The notes beneath the pieces were generated by a model. It made no database searches. It saw only the letters and a program-made list of their open reading frames with translations, and had not been told where the DNA came from. Below, piece after piece: positions 27,016-35,431 of a stretch of DNA of 64,000 bases. This DNA comes from Roseimaritima ulvae (GTDB lineage: Bacteria; Planctomycetota; Planctomycetia; Pirellulales; Pirellulaceae). Position 1 is the stretch's first letter; each line of letters starts with the position of its first letter. The stretch is from NCBI RefSeq assembly GCF_008065135.1, contig NZ_CP042914.1, forward strand, positions 3,224,001 through 3,288,000, in the 5' to 3' direction. The translations under genes were made by a program, and so were the position numbers.

Positions 27016-27375
27016 TTAAAACAACGCCGGATCGTCGTCGTCCAGGTCCGTCTTGCGACGGGCCCGTGGGTTGGACGCCGGTTTGCTGCCGCGCTGGCTG
27101 GCTGTGGGAGTGTCGTCGAGCGGTTCCAGGATGGGGTTCCCTTCGGCGTCGAAGCCCGAGAGCTGTTCGACGCGTCGCTCGGCGGCTTTTAAATGCTGAT
27201 GACACTCCTTCAGCCGCTGGATGCCCTTTTCATAAGCATCCAAGGATTGCTCCAGTCCCAGTTCGCCGCTTTCCAATTCGCTGACGATCTGTTCCAGATC
27301 GGCCAGCGAAGTTTCAAACGTCGGCGTTTTATCGGCTTTGGAGGCCGCTTTTTTCTTCGCCAAGACTAGCTGCAC
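27016..27375 (-). CDS. xseB: exodeoxyribonuclease VII small subunit XseB
   Basis: About 119 residues. The XseB core is visible: FETSLADLEQIVSELESGELGLEQSLDAYEKG followed by RLKECHQHLKAAERRVEQL, a short helical hairpin of some 65 residues that binds XseA to form a nuclease of single-stranded DNA. The N-terminal basic part and a C-terminal acidic/basic tail (ARRKTDLDDDDPALF) extend it. The GTG at 27375 overlaps the nrdJ stop by 10 bases; TTG at 27363 is an alternative that keeps the AKKK start. The catalytic partner xseA lies about 30 kb away at 57635. Coupling to nrdJ suggests co-expression. Confidence 0.9.
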   Translation of the reverse strand: MQLVLAKKKAASKADKTPTFETSLADLEQIVSELESGELGLEQSLDAYEKGIQRLKECHQHLKAAERRVEQLSGFDAEGNPILEPLDDTPTASQRGSKPASNPRARRKTDLDDDDPALF

Positions 27376-30300
27376 CCCATGCTGTTGCCACAGTTATGAC
27401 AGAGGTAGCAGTTGCCGTTGCGGACCGTGATGCTGCCACAGTTGTCACAGCTGGGCGCGTCGCTTTGGAAGCGGGCGAATTGATCGCTGCGACCGGCCGG
27501 CGCCGATTTGCCTTCTTCCAGTCCCAGGTTGCGGCTGACACCGGCACGTTCCAGAGCCGCCAGATCCAGCTTGGCACCGGTGAATCGAGCCGAGGTGCTG
27601 GTCGAATCGATGACCGGTCCGTTGCCGCCCAGTTTGGCCGTCGAGCCGTTGGCGTCGCTGGACTTCTTGGCTTCGCCGCCGTTGGTGGAAGCCGCCGGAG
27701 TGGGGGCCGGTGCGGACGGCACACTGGCTTCGCGATACCCGGCCAGGAAGTGAATGCCCAGGTAGCGGAAGATATAATCGACCACGCTCTTGGCGATCCG
27801 GATGTCCGGGTTGGTGGTGTGACCCATGGGCTCAAACCGCGTGTGGCTGAACTTGTTGACCAACACTTCCAAGGGCACGCCGTACTGCAGGGCCATACTG
27901 ATCGCGGTTCCGAAGGCGTCCATGATGCCGCCGATGGTGCTGCCTTCTTTGGCCATGGTGATAAACAATTCACCGGGGCGTCCGTCGGGGTACAAGCCCA
28001 CGCACAGATAACCTTCGTGACCGCCGATGCTGAACTTATGCGTCAAGCTTTGACGGGTGTCCTGCAAGCGTTCGCGGCGCGGTTTGTAGACGATCTTTTC
28101 GACCGTCTTGGTGATCACTTCGGTGGCCGCTTGAACGTCTTTGTCGTCGCTCTTGGTGTTCAGCGGTTGCGATTGTTTACTGCCGTCACGGTAGATGGCA
28201 ATCGCTTTCAAACCCAGTTCCCAACCCCAGAAGTAGGCGTCGGCGATGTCCTGAGGCGTAACGTCGTTGGGCATGTTGACCGTTTTGCTGATCGCTCCGG
28301 AGAGGAACGGTTGAGCGGCGGCCATCATGGTGACGTGAGCTTGCCAAGGGATGCTGCGGACCCCGCCGGCGGGCTTGAAGGCACAGTCAAACACGGGCAG
28401 GTGATCGTCCTTCAGCTCCGGAGCCCCTTCGATCGTGTCGTGTTGATCGATGTACTGGATGATGGCCTTGATTTGCGGTTCGTCGTAGCCCAGCGTCCGC
28501 AACCCAGCGGCGACGGTGCCATTGACGATCTTCAACATTCCGCCGCCGGCCAGCTGTTTGTACTTGACCAAGGCGATGTCCGGTTCGATCCCCGTGGTAT
28601 CGCAGTCCATCATGAAACTGATCGTGCCGGTGGGCGCCAAGACGGTGGCCTGGGCGTTGCGGAAACCGTGCTTTTCGCCCAGTTCCAGCACCTTGTCCCA
28701 CAGTTTGCGAGCGGCGTCTTTCAGCTCCGCCGGGCCTTCGTCGCGAATCTCTTCGACCGCGTCGCGATGCATTTGCATCACGCCCAGCATCGGTTTTTCG
28801 TTGTCCGCATAGCCTTCGAAGGGACCCACCACGCCGGCGATTTCCGCGCTGGTCAGGTTGGCCGTGCCGTGCAGCAAAGCCGTCAACGAACCGCAGACGC
28901 TGCGAGCCGCATCGGAATCGTAAGGTATACCGGAGGTCATGATCACGCTGCCCAGATTGCTGTATCCGAGTCCCAGGGGGCGGAAGCGATGGCTGTTGCG
29001 AGCGATATCGTCCGTCGGATAGCTGGCGTGGTCGACCAGGATTTCCTGAGCGATGAAGAAGATCCGAGCCGCCTTCTGGAAACGCTCGGCGTCGAACGAA
29101 CCATCGCCGCGAACGAACTTTTGCAAGTTGATCGAGGCCAGGTTACAAGCCGTATTGTCCAGGAACATGTACTCGCTGCACGGATTCGAAGCGTTGATCC
29201 GGCCACTGTTGGGACAGGTGTGCCAGCGATTGATCGTGCTGTCGTATTGCACACCGGGGTCGCCGCAATGCCAGGCGCATTCGGCCATCTGATTCAGCAG
29301 TTCTTTGGCATCGTATTCCGGCGGATCCAAGTCGGCCGCCTTGCTGTCGATCCACCGCGTCTTCCAACGTTTGCCTTCGCGGACCGCTTGCATGTAGTCG
29401 TCCGTTACCCGCACCGACAGGTTGGCGTTTTGGAAGCAGACCGAGGAGTAGGCTTCGCCGTTGAAGTTCGCTTCGTAGCCTTCGCGGATCAGCGCGTGGG
29501 CCTTCTTCTCTTCGTTCCACTTGCTCTGAACGAATTCCAACACGTCCGGGTGCCAGACCTTCAAGGATTGCATCTTGGCCGCGCGACGCGTCTTGCCACC
29601 GCTCTTGACCACTCCGGCGATCGAATCATAAACCCGCATAAAGGACAACGGACCCGAGGGCGTGCCGCCGCCGGACAAGCGTTCGCGGCAGGAGCGGATG
29701 GTGGACAGGTCGGTGCCGGTGCCGCTGCCAAATTTGAACAACATCGCTTCGCTGCAAGCCAGCCGCATGATGTCTTCCATGTTGTCTTCAACCGCTTGGA
29801 TGAAGCACGCCGAACCCTGCGGGAACTCGTACGGGTTTTCCGGCTGATCGACTTCGCCCAATTCACGGTTCCAACGCCAGTTGCATTTCGCTCCCTCGAC
29901 GCCGTACTGATGAAACAATCCGACATTGAACCACACCGGACTGTTAAAGGCCCCGTGCTGATGGACGCACAGCCAAGTCAGGTCGCGGTAGAAGTTTTCG
30001 CCGTCTTCGGGGCTGTCGAAATAACCGTCCTGCAAACCCCAGTCGGCGATCGTGCGGGTCACGCGATGCACCAATTGACGAACGCTCCGCTCACGTTCAC
30101 CCGGATTGCTCGGATCGCCGTAAAAATACTTGCTGACCACCACGTTGGTTGCCAGTTGCGACCAATCGGCCGGGACTTCACAGTCGTTCTGCGAGAACAA
30201 AGCGTTGCCCGACTCGTCTTTGATCGCTGCGCTGCGAAGCTCCCATTCGGTGGTGTCAAACGGGCTGTCCACGTCCTGGGGACAGAAGTCCGCCTGAATG

Positions 30301-30425
30301 TTCAACCCCGGACCGCGTGTTTCAAGTGCGGAGCCAAATTGCCCACGAGCGTACTCGATGCCTTGCTGCTGTTGCAGTCGGGCTTGCAGGTCGGCGCGCG
30401 CAGGGGTGGAAATGACCGATGCCAT
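27366..30425 (-). CDS. nrdJ: vitamin B12-dependent (class II) ribonucleotide reductase
   Basis: The 1,019-residue enzyme converts ribonucleotides to deoxyribonucleotides with adenosylcobalamin. Family motifs: GSGTGTDLSTIRS in the barrel start, ASNPCSEYMFLDNTACNLASINL around the active-site Cys/Glu region, and VLAPTGTISFMMDCDTTGIEPD. The C-terminal part has VGLYPDGRPGELFITMAKEG (dimer/adenosyl-binding type region) and a zinc-ribbon-like end with CDNCG, CYLCHNCG and a terminal Cys pair that re-reduces the site. The ATG at 30425 has AGGAG 8 bases upstream. The leader of about 200 bases carries two NrdR-type boxes. It is followed by overlapping xseB. The length is normal for the large NrdJ type. 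Confidence 0.96.
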   Translation of the reverse strand: MASVISTPARADLQARLQQQQGIEYARGQFGSALETRGPGLNIQADFCPQDVDSPFDTTEWELRSAAIKDESGNALFSQNDCEVPADWSQLATNVVVSKYFYGDPSNPGERERSVRQLVHRVTRTIADWGLQDGYFDSPEDGENFYRDLTWLCVHQHGAFNSPVWFNVGLFHQYGVEGAKCNWRWNRELGEVDQPENPYEFPQGSACFIQAVEDNMEDIMRLACSEAMLFKFGSGTGTDLSTIRSCRERLSGGGTPSGPLSFMRVYDSIAGVVKSGGKTRRAAKMQSLKVWHPDVLEFVQSKWNEEKKAHALIREGYEANFNGEAYSSVCFQNANLSVRVTDDYMQAVREGKRWKTRWIDSKAADLDPPEYDAKELLNQMAECAWHCGDPGVQYDSTINRWHTCPNSGRINASNPCSEYMFLDNTACNLASINLQKFVRGDGSFDAERFQKAARIFFIAQEILVDHASYPTDDIARNSHRFRPLGLGYSNLGSVIMTSGIPYDSDAARSVCGSLTALLHGTANLTSAEIAGVVGPFEGYADNEKPMLGVMQMHRDAVEEIRDEGPAELKDAARKLWDKVLELGEKHGFRNAQATVLAPTGTISFMMDCDTTGIEPDIALVKYKQLAGGGMLKIVNGTVAAGLRTLGYDEPQIKAIIQYIDQHDTIEGAPELKDDHLPVFDCAFKPAGGVRSIPWQAHVTMMAAAQPFLSGAISKTVNMPNDVTPQDIADAYFWGWELGLKAIAIYRDGSKQSQPLNTKSDDKDVQAATEVITKTVEKIVYKPRRERLQDTRQSLTHKFSIGGHEGYLCVGLYPDGRPGELFITMAKEGSTIGGIMDAFGTAISMALQYGVPLEVLVNKFSHTRFEPMGHTTNPDIRIAKSVVDYIFRYLGIHFLAGYREASVPSAPAPTPAASTNGGEAKKSSDANGSTAKLGGNGPVIDSTSTSARFTGAKLDLAALERAGVSRNLGLEEGKSAPAGRSDQFARFQSDAPSCDNCGSITVRNGNCYLCHNCGNSMGCS

Positions 30426-30630
30426 GATAAAGACTCCTAAAGGTTCGTCCGTGGGTTGTCACTCGCCGCCTTCAAAATCTGCGTCTTGCAGGGCGGGCAG
30501 TACAACCTGTCGAGATAGAAAGATCAGTGTTCGCCTGTTTATCACTCTATCGTAATGGAATCCGATGCCAAGTTGGGGGTGAAAAGGCCCCTCCCAACCC
30601 GTTTCCTCAGAATCACTACAAAGGGTGAAA

Positions 30631-30678
30631 CCACTACTGGTAGTGCTTGCAAAGCATGCGAGGCACTACATGTGGGGC
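30631..30678 (-). promoter_or_regulatory. tandem NrdR-box-like operator upstream of nrdJ
   Basis: Two 16-base elements, CCACTACTGGTAGTGC at 30631-30646 and GCACTACATGTGGGGC at 30663-30678, begin 32 bases apart. The known NrdR pattern has an ACxA...TxGT palindrome in pairs about three helical turns apart, which fits. The first element has a perfect CACTAC/GTAGTG inverted repeat. A weaker relative lies at about 30613. They are about 205 bases upstream of nrdJ. The sequence match and spacing are seen; NrdR binding is inferred. Confidence 0.6.
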
Positions 30679-30988
30679 TGGGAACAATTTAGCGATCGGC
30701 CTTAGGGTGTCAAATAGAATCTTCACAAAGCCTCAAAGCCTTGCCCTGGTTGGACTTAGCGCATATTTGCTAGCGAAGCCACGGCGGGCTCGGTTCCGCA
30801 CCCTCGATCGCAAGTCGTTTGCGGAAGGAGGCTTAGGGGAAAACGGCGGGCTGTGTGGGGACTTTGGGGAAAAGTTGTCGGAAACGAAAAAGATTGCCAG
30901 CTCACGCGGGACCGTGGGCGGACTAGGTAAACCACTCCGGACGGGGCAAGTCTGCCGGCTGGACGCGCTCCGTCCACGGGGCGTCTGA

Positions 30989-31116
30989 TACTTTGTTCAG
31001 GTTAAACTATTGGGTAGCCGATCTCGCCAGAGATTGGCTGAGGGCGGCAGAAAGGTGCAAGTCTGACAACGCTCGGCTACGGCCAGCCCCTAAGATCAAA
31101 TGCTGACTCAGCCCTA
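30989..31116. repeat. MITE-like element, diverged copy 1
   Basis: This 128-base stretch shares its interior with the element at 33375-33504: GGTAGCCGATCTCGCCAGAG, then AAGTCTG and CCTAAGATCAAAT. TA dinucleotides border it and the ends are eroded versions of the perfect terminal repeats of copy 2. Its right end overlaps the stop codon of the small Cys-rich gene. The rest of the 688-base gap 30426-31113 holds no supported gene; a 113-residue ORF there (30647) is rejected. Confidence 0.7.
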
Positions 31117-31404
31117 TTGATTCTTGTCCGGTTTCTCGGGTTTGCACAGCAAACGCTTGTGCGATGCCGTACGGCCGCATTTGCGACACACGAAGCGAGC
31201 CGCATGGGCTTCGGCCAGCAGATCTTCCAGGTGGGCCGCCACGGTATCTTTGCTCCATTTGCAAATCGACCGTTTGGGCAATTTCGAGGGCTCGTGATCA
31301 GCGTTCAGAATACACCTGTAGAGATGAATGGTACCATTCGGGGAGCGGGTGGAACGTCCTATTGTAGTCGATTGGAATGTGGCTACCTTTTTCCCGTTCC
31401 CCAA
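31114..31404 (-). CDS. small Cys-rich (half zinc-ribbon) protein
   Basis: The supported part is the C-terminal half of a 96-residue frame: SICKWSKDTVAAHLEDLL followed by ARFVCRKCGRTASHKRLLC, which looks like a CxxC-containing zinc-ribbon end with a third Cys. The first 40 residues look non-conserved and the true start may be internal (near 31300, for example CTG or TTG in that area); no good ribosome site decides it. It lies divergent from the antiporter gene. The stop codon falls in the adjacent MITE-like element. Similar small proteins occur in planctomycetes to my knowledge; function unknown. Confidence 0.55.
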   Translation of the reverse strand: MGNGKKVATFQSTTIGRSTRSPNGTIHLYRCILNADHEPSKLPKRSICKWSKDTVAAHLEDLLAEAHAARFVCRKCGRTASHKRLLCKPEKPDKNQ

Positions 31405-31441
31405 AACTCTCGGTCGACTTGCCCCTCACTCGGCGTACTCC

Positions 31442-33319
31442 ATGGAATTGCTGTCGTACCTCGCTCTTGTACCCGCTCTGGGGATTCTTGCGCAGTGGCT
31501 TGCCTGGCGAACGCGTTTGCCGTCGATTTTGCTGCTGTTGGCCTTTGGGATCGTGCTGGGGCAATTTATTGACCCGGATCAATTATTGGACCGCTTGACC
31601 GGGGCCGCCCGGTTGGCGGAGCTGACGGGCGAGACCTCGCAGGTGGGGCCCGCGTTGCTGTTTCCCTTGGTGTCCTTGTCGGTGGCGATCATTTTGTTCG
31701 AAGGCGGGTTGTCGCTGCAGTTGCGAGAGCTGCGGGAGGCCGGTGCGCCAACGTTTCGCTTGGTCACCGTGGGGGCGCTGTTGACGTTGGCGCTAACCGC
31801 TGTGGCGGCGCACTGGATTTTGGATTTCCCCTGGCGGCTATCGTTGCTATTGGGCGCCATCCTGACGGTCACCGGGCCCACGGTGATCGGCCCGCTGCTG
31901 CGACAGATCCGCCCCAGCCGGCGAGTGGCGTCGACGTTGAAGTGGGAGGGCATCGTGATCGATCCGGTGGGCGCGGTGTTGGCGGTTCTGGTGTTCGAAG
32001 AAATCGTGCTCAGCCAAGGCGCCTCGCTGAACTTTTCCGCCACCGTGTTGCTGCTCACCAAGATCACACTGATCGGGACCATGCTGGGTGTCTTGGGCGG
32101 GTTCTTCTTGGCCTCGGCACTGCGACGTTATTGGTTGCCCGATCATCTGCACGGGATCGCGGCCTTGGGGCTGGCGTTGGCGATGTTTGCGCTCAGCAAT
32201 CACTTTGCCGAAGAGTCAGGATTGATCGCAGTGACGGTGATGGGTGTATGGTTGGCGAATCAGAAGCACATGGAAATCGAGCATGTGATTGAATTCAAAG
32301 AGCATCTGCGGACGCTGCTGATCGGCTGTTTGTTTATCTTGCTGGGGTCCCGTTTGGATCCGATGCAAGTCGTCGCGCTGGGGCTGCCGGGACTGGGCTT
32401 TTTGGCGATCATGATTTTGCTGATCCGGCCGCTGTCGGTCTTTGGATCGCTGTGGGGCACCGCCTTGAGCTGGCAGGAAAAAGCGTTCATCTCCTCGATG
32501 GCGCCGCGGGGCATCGTGGCGGCGGCGGTCAGCAGCGTGTTTGCACTTAAACTGCAGCAATCGCACGGCGGCGACACGACGCATCTGGAAGGCTTGGATG
32601 AACAAGCACAGTTGCTCAGCACCGTAACCTTCTTGGTGATTATCGGCACGGTCACGCTGTACGGATTGGTGTCCGGCACGATTGCCCGCAAGTTGGGGTT
32701 GGCACGCCCTAACCCGCAAGGCTTACTGATCGCCGGCGCCGACGCCTGGGTCCGCCGGCTCGCCAAAGCTTTGACGGATTTAAAGGTCGACGTGTTGTTG
32801 GTGGATTTGAACTACAACAAAGTGGCCGCCGCCAAGATGGATGGGATCCGCGCAGAATGTCTGAATATCCTCAGCGATCACGCTCGCGAAGAACTTTCGC
32901 TCGATGGCATCGGCAGATTCCTGGCGATGACCCCGAACGACGAAGTCAATTCGTTGGCCGTCCGCGAGTATCAATCGGTCTTTGGCCGTGCTGAAACCTA
33001 CCAGTTGGACTTTACCAAACGCTCCAGCGCCGATTCGCGGTCGTTATCCGAATCGTTGAGCGCTCGGGTGTTGTTCGGCGAGAAACACACGTTTTCCTCG
33101 CTGCGCGATAAACTCAATGATGGGGCGGTTATCAAATCGACCACCCTCAGCGACGCGTTTTCGATGGACGATTTTCGCCAACGCAACGGCGACGACGCCC
33201 TACTACTGTTCCTGCTCTCTCCCGGTGGAAACTTGCAAATCAATACCCTCGACCGGCCCTTGGAAGCCCAACCGGGCGACACCCTGGTGTTTCTGGTGTC
33301 GTTGAGGGTTGAGGGTTGA
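31442..33319 (+). CDS. CPA1-type cation:proton antiporter with TrkA-N domain
   Basis: The 625-residue membrane protein has about 12 hydrophobic segments through residue 410, with an NhaP-like core: SLSVAIILFEGGLSLQLREL, LLLGAILTVTGPTVIGPLLRQ and KWEGIVIDPVGAVLAVLVFEE. The C-terminal cytoplasmic part (about 425-540) is a TrkA-N Rossmann domain (LLIAGADAWVRRLAKALTDL), then a TrkA-C-like end at about 600-625 (LDRPLEAQPGDTLVFLVSL). Such proteins exchange Na+ or K+ for protons; the regulatory domain may bind nucleotides. The frame is open from 31328, but the first hydrophobic segment and ATG at 31442 mark the start. Two MITE-like copies flank it. Confidence 0.9.
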   Translation: MELLSYLALVPALGILAQWLAWRTRLPSILLLLAFGIVLGQFIDPDQLLDRLTGAARLAELTGETSQVGPALLFPLVSLSVAIILFEGGLSLQLRELREAGAPTFRLVTVGALLTLALTAVAAHWILDFPWRLSLLLGAILTVTGPTVIGPLLRQIRPSRRVASTLKWEGIVIDPVGAVLAVLVFEEIVLSQGASLNFSATVLLLTKITLIGTMLGVLGGFFLASALRRYWLPDHLHGIAALGLALAMFALSNHFAEESGLIAVTVMGVWLANQKHMEIEHVIEFKEHLRTLLIGCLFILLGSRLDPMQVVALGLPGLGFLAIMILLIRPLSVFGSLWGTALSWQEKAFISSMAPRGIVAAAVSSVFALKLQQSHGGDTTHLEGLDEQAQLLSTVTFLVIIGTVTLYGLVSGTIARKLGLARPNPQGLLIAGADAWVRRLAKALTDLKVDVLLVDLNYNKVAAAKMDGIRAECLNILSDHAREELSLDGIGRFLAMTPNDEVNSLAVREYQSVFGRAETYQLDFTKRSSADSRSLSESLSARVLFGEKHTFSSLRDKLNDGAVIKSTTLSDAFSMDDFRQRNGDDALLLFLLSPGGNLQINTLDRPLEAQPGDTLVFLVSLRVEG

Positions 33320-33374
33320 GGGGAGCGCGGAAAGACGAAAAGGACACAAGGGACCAAAATGACAACTAGCAACT

Positions 33375-33504
33375 AGTGCTGTGTCATCATTTAAATTTAG
33401 GGTAGCCGATCTCGCCAGAGATTGGATCGAGGCGGCAAAAAGGTCCAAAGTCTGGCGACTTCGGCTACAGCCAGACCCTAAGATCAAATCTTGACACAGC
33501 ACTA
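33375..33504. mobile_element. MITE-like element, intact copy 2
   Basis: A 130-base element with perfect 13-base terminal inverted repeats: TAGTGCTGTGTCA at 33375-33387 and TGACACAGCACTA at 33492-33504; imperfect complementarity continues inward for about 16 bases (TCATTTAAATTTAGGG against AGATTTGATCTTAGGG). The outermost TA on each side could be the target duplication used by Tc1/mariner-IS630 elements. It has no coding capacity. It differs from the diverged copy at 30989. Confidence 0.75.
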
Positions 33505-33526
33505 ACAACCAACAACCAACTCCCCA

Positions 33527-34066
33527 ATGCCTCCTCCTAAACGTCTTCAGCGGTTCTATGCACGCTCGGTGTTCTATCCCACGTTGTGGTGGAATATGCT
33601 CCATGGCCGGGTGCTGAAAATTCGCCATTGGTCCACACGGATTGATGCCAACTTAATCGTGGGGGCTTATCCCTTTGCACGCGACGTTCCGAAAATGGCT
33701 GCCGACGGCGTTCGGGCGGTAGTTAATACCTGCGAAGAGTATCCCGGTCCGGTGGATGCGTATGCTTTGGCGGGGATCGAACAGTTGCATATCCCCACGA
33801 CCGACTTTACGCACCCCCGATTGGAAGACATCGAGCAGGCGGTGGAGTTTATCGAGCAGCACGCGCAGGGCGGCGCAACCACGTACGTGCACTGCAAAGC
33901 CGGCCGAGCGCGCAGCGCCACTGTGGCGCTGTGTTGGCTGGTCAAGTATCGCGGGATGTCGGCCGAGGATGCTCAATCGACGCTGCTGAAGCTGCGCCCG
34001 CACGTCAATCCCCGGGTCGCCCAGCGTCCGGTCGTGCAGGACTTTGTTGCCAAGCTCGACGCGTAG
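33527..34066 (+). CDS. dual-specificity phosphatase-like protein
   Basis: A 179-residue protein of the cysteine phosphatase superfamily. The catalytic loop HCKAGRARS has His122, Cys123 and Arg129 (HCX5R with the following Ser), and a general-acid candidate lies upstream in PTTDFTHP. The start region has amphipathic aromatic residues (LWWNMLHG) typical of membrane-peripheral PTPMT1-like enzymes, which remove phosphate from phosphatidylglycerophosphate; that family fits the fold but not conclusively, and a protein tyrosine/serine phosphatase is possible. The ATG at 33527 is 22 bases after the MITE-like element. It stands alone before a gene-free gap. Confidence 0.85.
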   Translation: MPPPKRLQRFYARSVFYPTLWWNMLHGRVLKIRHWSTRIDANLIVGAYPFARDVPKMAADGVRAVVNTCEEYPGPVDAYALAGIEQLHIPTTDFTHPRLEDIEQAVEFIEQHAQGGATTYVHCKAGRARSATVALCWLVKYRGMSAEDAQSTLLKLRPHVNPRVAQRPVVQDFVAKLDA

Positions 34067-34171
34067 GGGTAATCGCGCCGCGCGGCGGGACCTCGCGTTA
34101 ACGCCCAATGTCATCTACTTTGGCGCCGCGAGATCCATGGCCAGCAATCAAAGGGCGGTCGCCCAGCAGGT

Positions 34172-34345
34172 TTCAGCCGCGAAGCGGCGGCGTCATGTAG
34201 CCATGGGCGCGAGCCCATGGAAGGTGAAGCCAGATGACGCAAAGTCCCAACGGGACGACATTAATTTGGGGCTGCCGCGAACTGCTGTCGCCCCGTTGGG
34301 GCTTGGTGCGCGTGGATTTTCCCCAACCATGGGCTGGCGCCCATG
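34172..34345. repeat. two inverted copies of a GTAGCCATGGGCGC repeat
   Basis: In the 369-base gene-free gap 34067-34435, GCGTCATGTAGCCATGGGCG at about 34189-34208 and its inverse CATGGGCTGGCGCCCATGGC near 34328-34347 form inverted units with the internal palindrome CCATGGGCGCGAGCCCATGG. A related copy stands at 41519 and another at 49361. No ORF in the gap is convincing. Confidence 0.65.
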
Positions 34346-34435
34346 GCTACATGCCGTCGTCCCTTCGGGACTGAGAACAAAGTTGCTCGACAGGGTTTAA
34401 AGCGCCCGCACGGTGCCAAAGTAGATGGCATTGGC

Positions 34436-35431
34436 CTAACGCCGCGGATGCGCCGTTGGCGGGTTGGCGACGTATTGCGGCCCGACCGCCATTTGCAGGG
34501 CGCCGGGGACGACGCGAAACCCGGTCGGCGGTTCATCGACGGCTTCGCCATCGATTGAAAACCGCATCGGGGGCTGTGAGTCGAACCGCAGACTGCGAGC
34601 TTGTCGATAACGCACCAGATCGGAATGGATGTAGTCCGAGATCGCGTACTGCACCACCAACGCTGGCACGTCCAGAAGCTCGCCGTCGCGAATTAAAATC
34701 AAATCCAGCAGACCGTCCTCGGGGTTGGCGCGCGGAGCCAGTTGCAAATGTCCCGCGTTGGTGCGACCGTTGGCCACGATCACATTCCACACCGACCAGG
34801 ACTCTTCGCTGCCATCGTCCAGGCGGATCTTCGCTTCAAACTCTTTGAGGTCCGTCAGCACGCTGATGGCACCGCGGAGGTAGCATAACGGTCCCCAACG
34901 CTGTTTGACTTCGCGCGTTAGTTGCCGAGTGACTTCGTCGCTATTGCCGCCGGCAGCCATGTTGGCGAACCACCGCCGCCGCTGTTCGGTTTGCAATTCG
35001 ATCACATCGATTCTTCGGCGCTCACCCCCAAACGCCACGCTGGCGGCTAACGCCAAGTCATCGGGGATGGCCAAAGTTTGCGCGAAGTCGTTGGCCGTGC
35101 CGATCGGCAGGACGGCAAAGCTGGGGCGTTGGCGAAGCGGCATCAGACCGTTGACCGCGGCGTTGACCGTCCCATCGCCACCGGCTGCGATCACGTGGGT
35201 GAATCCTTGCTGGATCGCCTCGGCAGCCAGCTGCTGAATGTGCTCGGCGTGTTGGGTATCGACCAGCCGCACGTCGCGGAGCGCGGCCAACTGCTGACGA
35301 AGCTGCCCGGCGGCGGCAGCGCGGCCGCTGTGCGGGTTCCAAAGCACCAGCGTGGGCTCGGTGGCGGCGATTGCCGACGTGGCAGACGCTGCGGGAATCG
35401 TCGCGAAGGTTGTCGCCAAGTTCGGAATCAC
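34436..35431 (-). CDS. YegS/diacylglycerol kinase-family lipid kinase
   Basis: A 331-residue DAGK-catalytic-domain protein. The nucleotide motif GGDGT is at 84-88 (AAGGDGTVN) with IGTANDFAQTL shortly after (the GTxNDFA motif), and the second lobe carries GLLDLILIRD. The family phosphorylates diacylglycerol, ceramide-like lipids or related polyols; the substrate here is unknown. The GTG at 35431 overlaps the stop of the sensor kinase by 4 bases (GTGA), so the two are translated together. An early Ala-rich N-terminus (residues 1-25) may be non-functional. Confidence 0.9.
   Translation of the reverse strand: MIPNLATTFATIPAASATSAIAATEPTLVLWNPHSGRAAAAGQLRQQLAALRDVRLVDTQHAEHIQQLAAEAIQQGFTHVIAAGGDGTVNAAVNGLMPLRQRPSFAVLPIGTANDFAQTLAIPDDLALAASVAFGGERRRIDVIELQTEQRRRWFANMAAGGNSDEVTRQLTREVKQRWGPLCYLRGAISVLTDLKEFEAKIRLDDGSEESWSVWNVIVANGRTNAGHLQLAPRANPEDGLLDLILIRDGELLDVPALVVQYAISDYIHSDLVRYRQARSLRFDSQPPMRFSIDGEAVDEPPTGFRVVPGALQMAVGPQYVANPPTAHPRR

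Noticed and set aside
27396-30440. 1,014-residue ORF on the plus strand opposite nrdJ
   Set aside because: It mirrors nrdJ almost exactly, has no family motifs and composition typical of GC-rich shadow frames.
30426-30630. Cobalamin riboswitch in the nrdJ leader
   Set aside because: No B12-box-like motif or the expected paired structure was recognised by eye; only NrdR-type boxes stand out.
30647-30988. 113-residue ORF in the gap upstream of nrdJ
   Set aside because: Covers the NrdR-type box, has Arg/Pro-rich composition and no conserved text.
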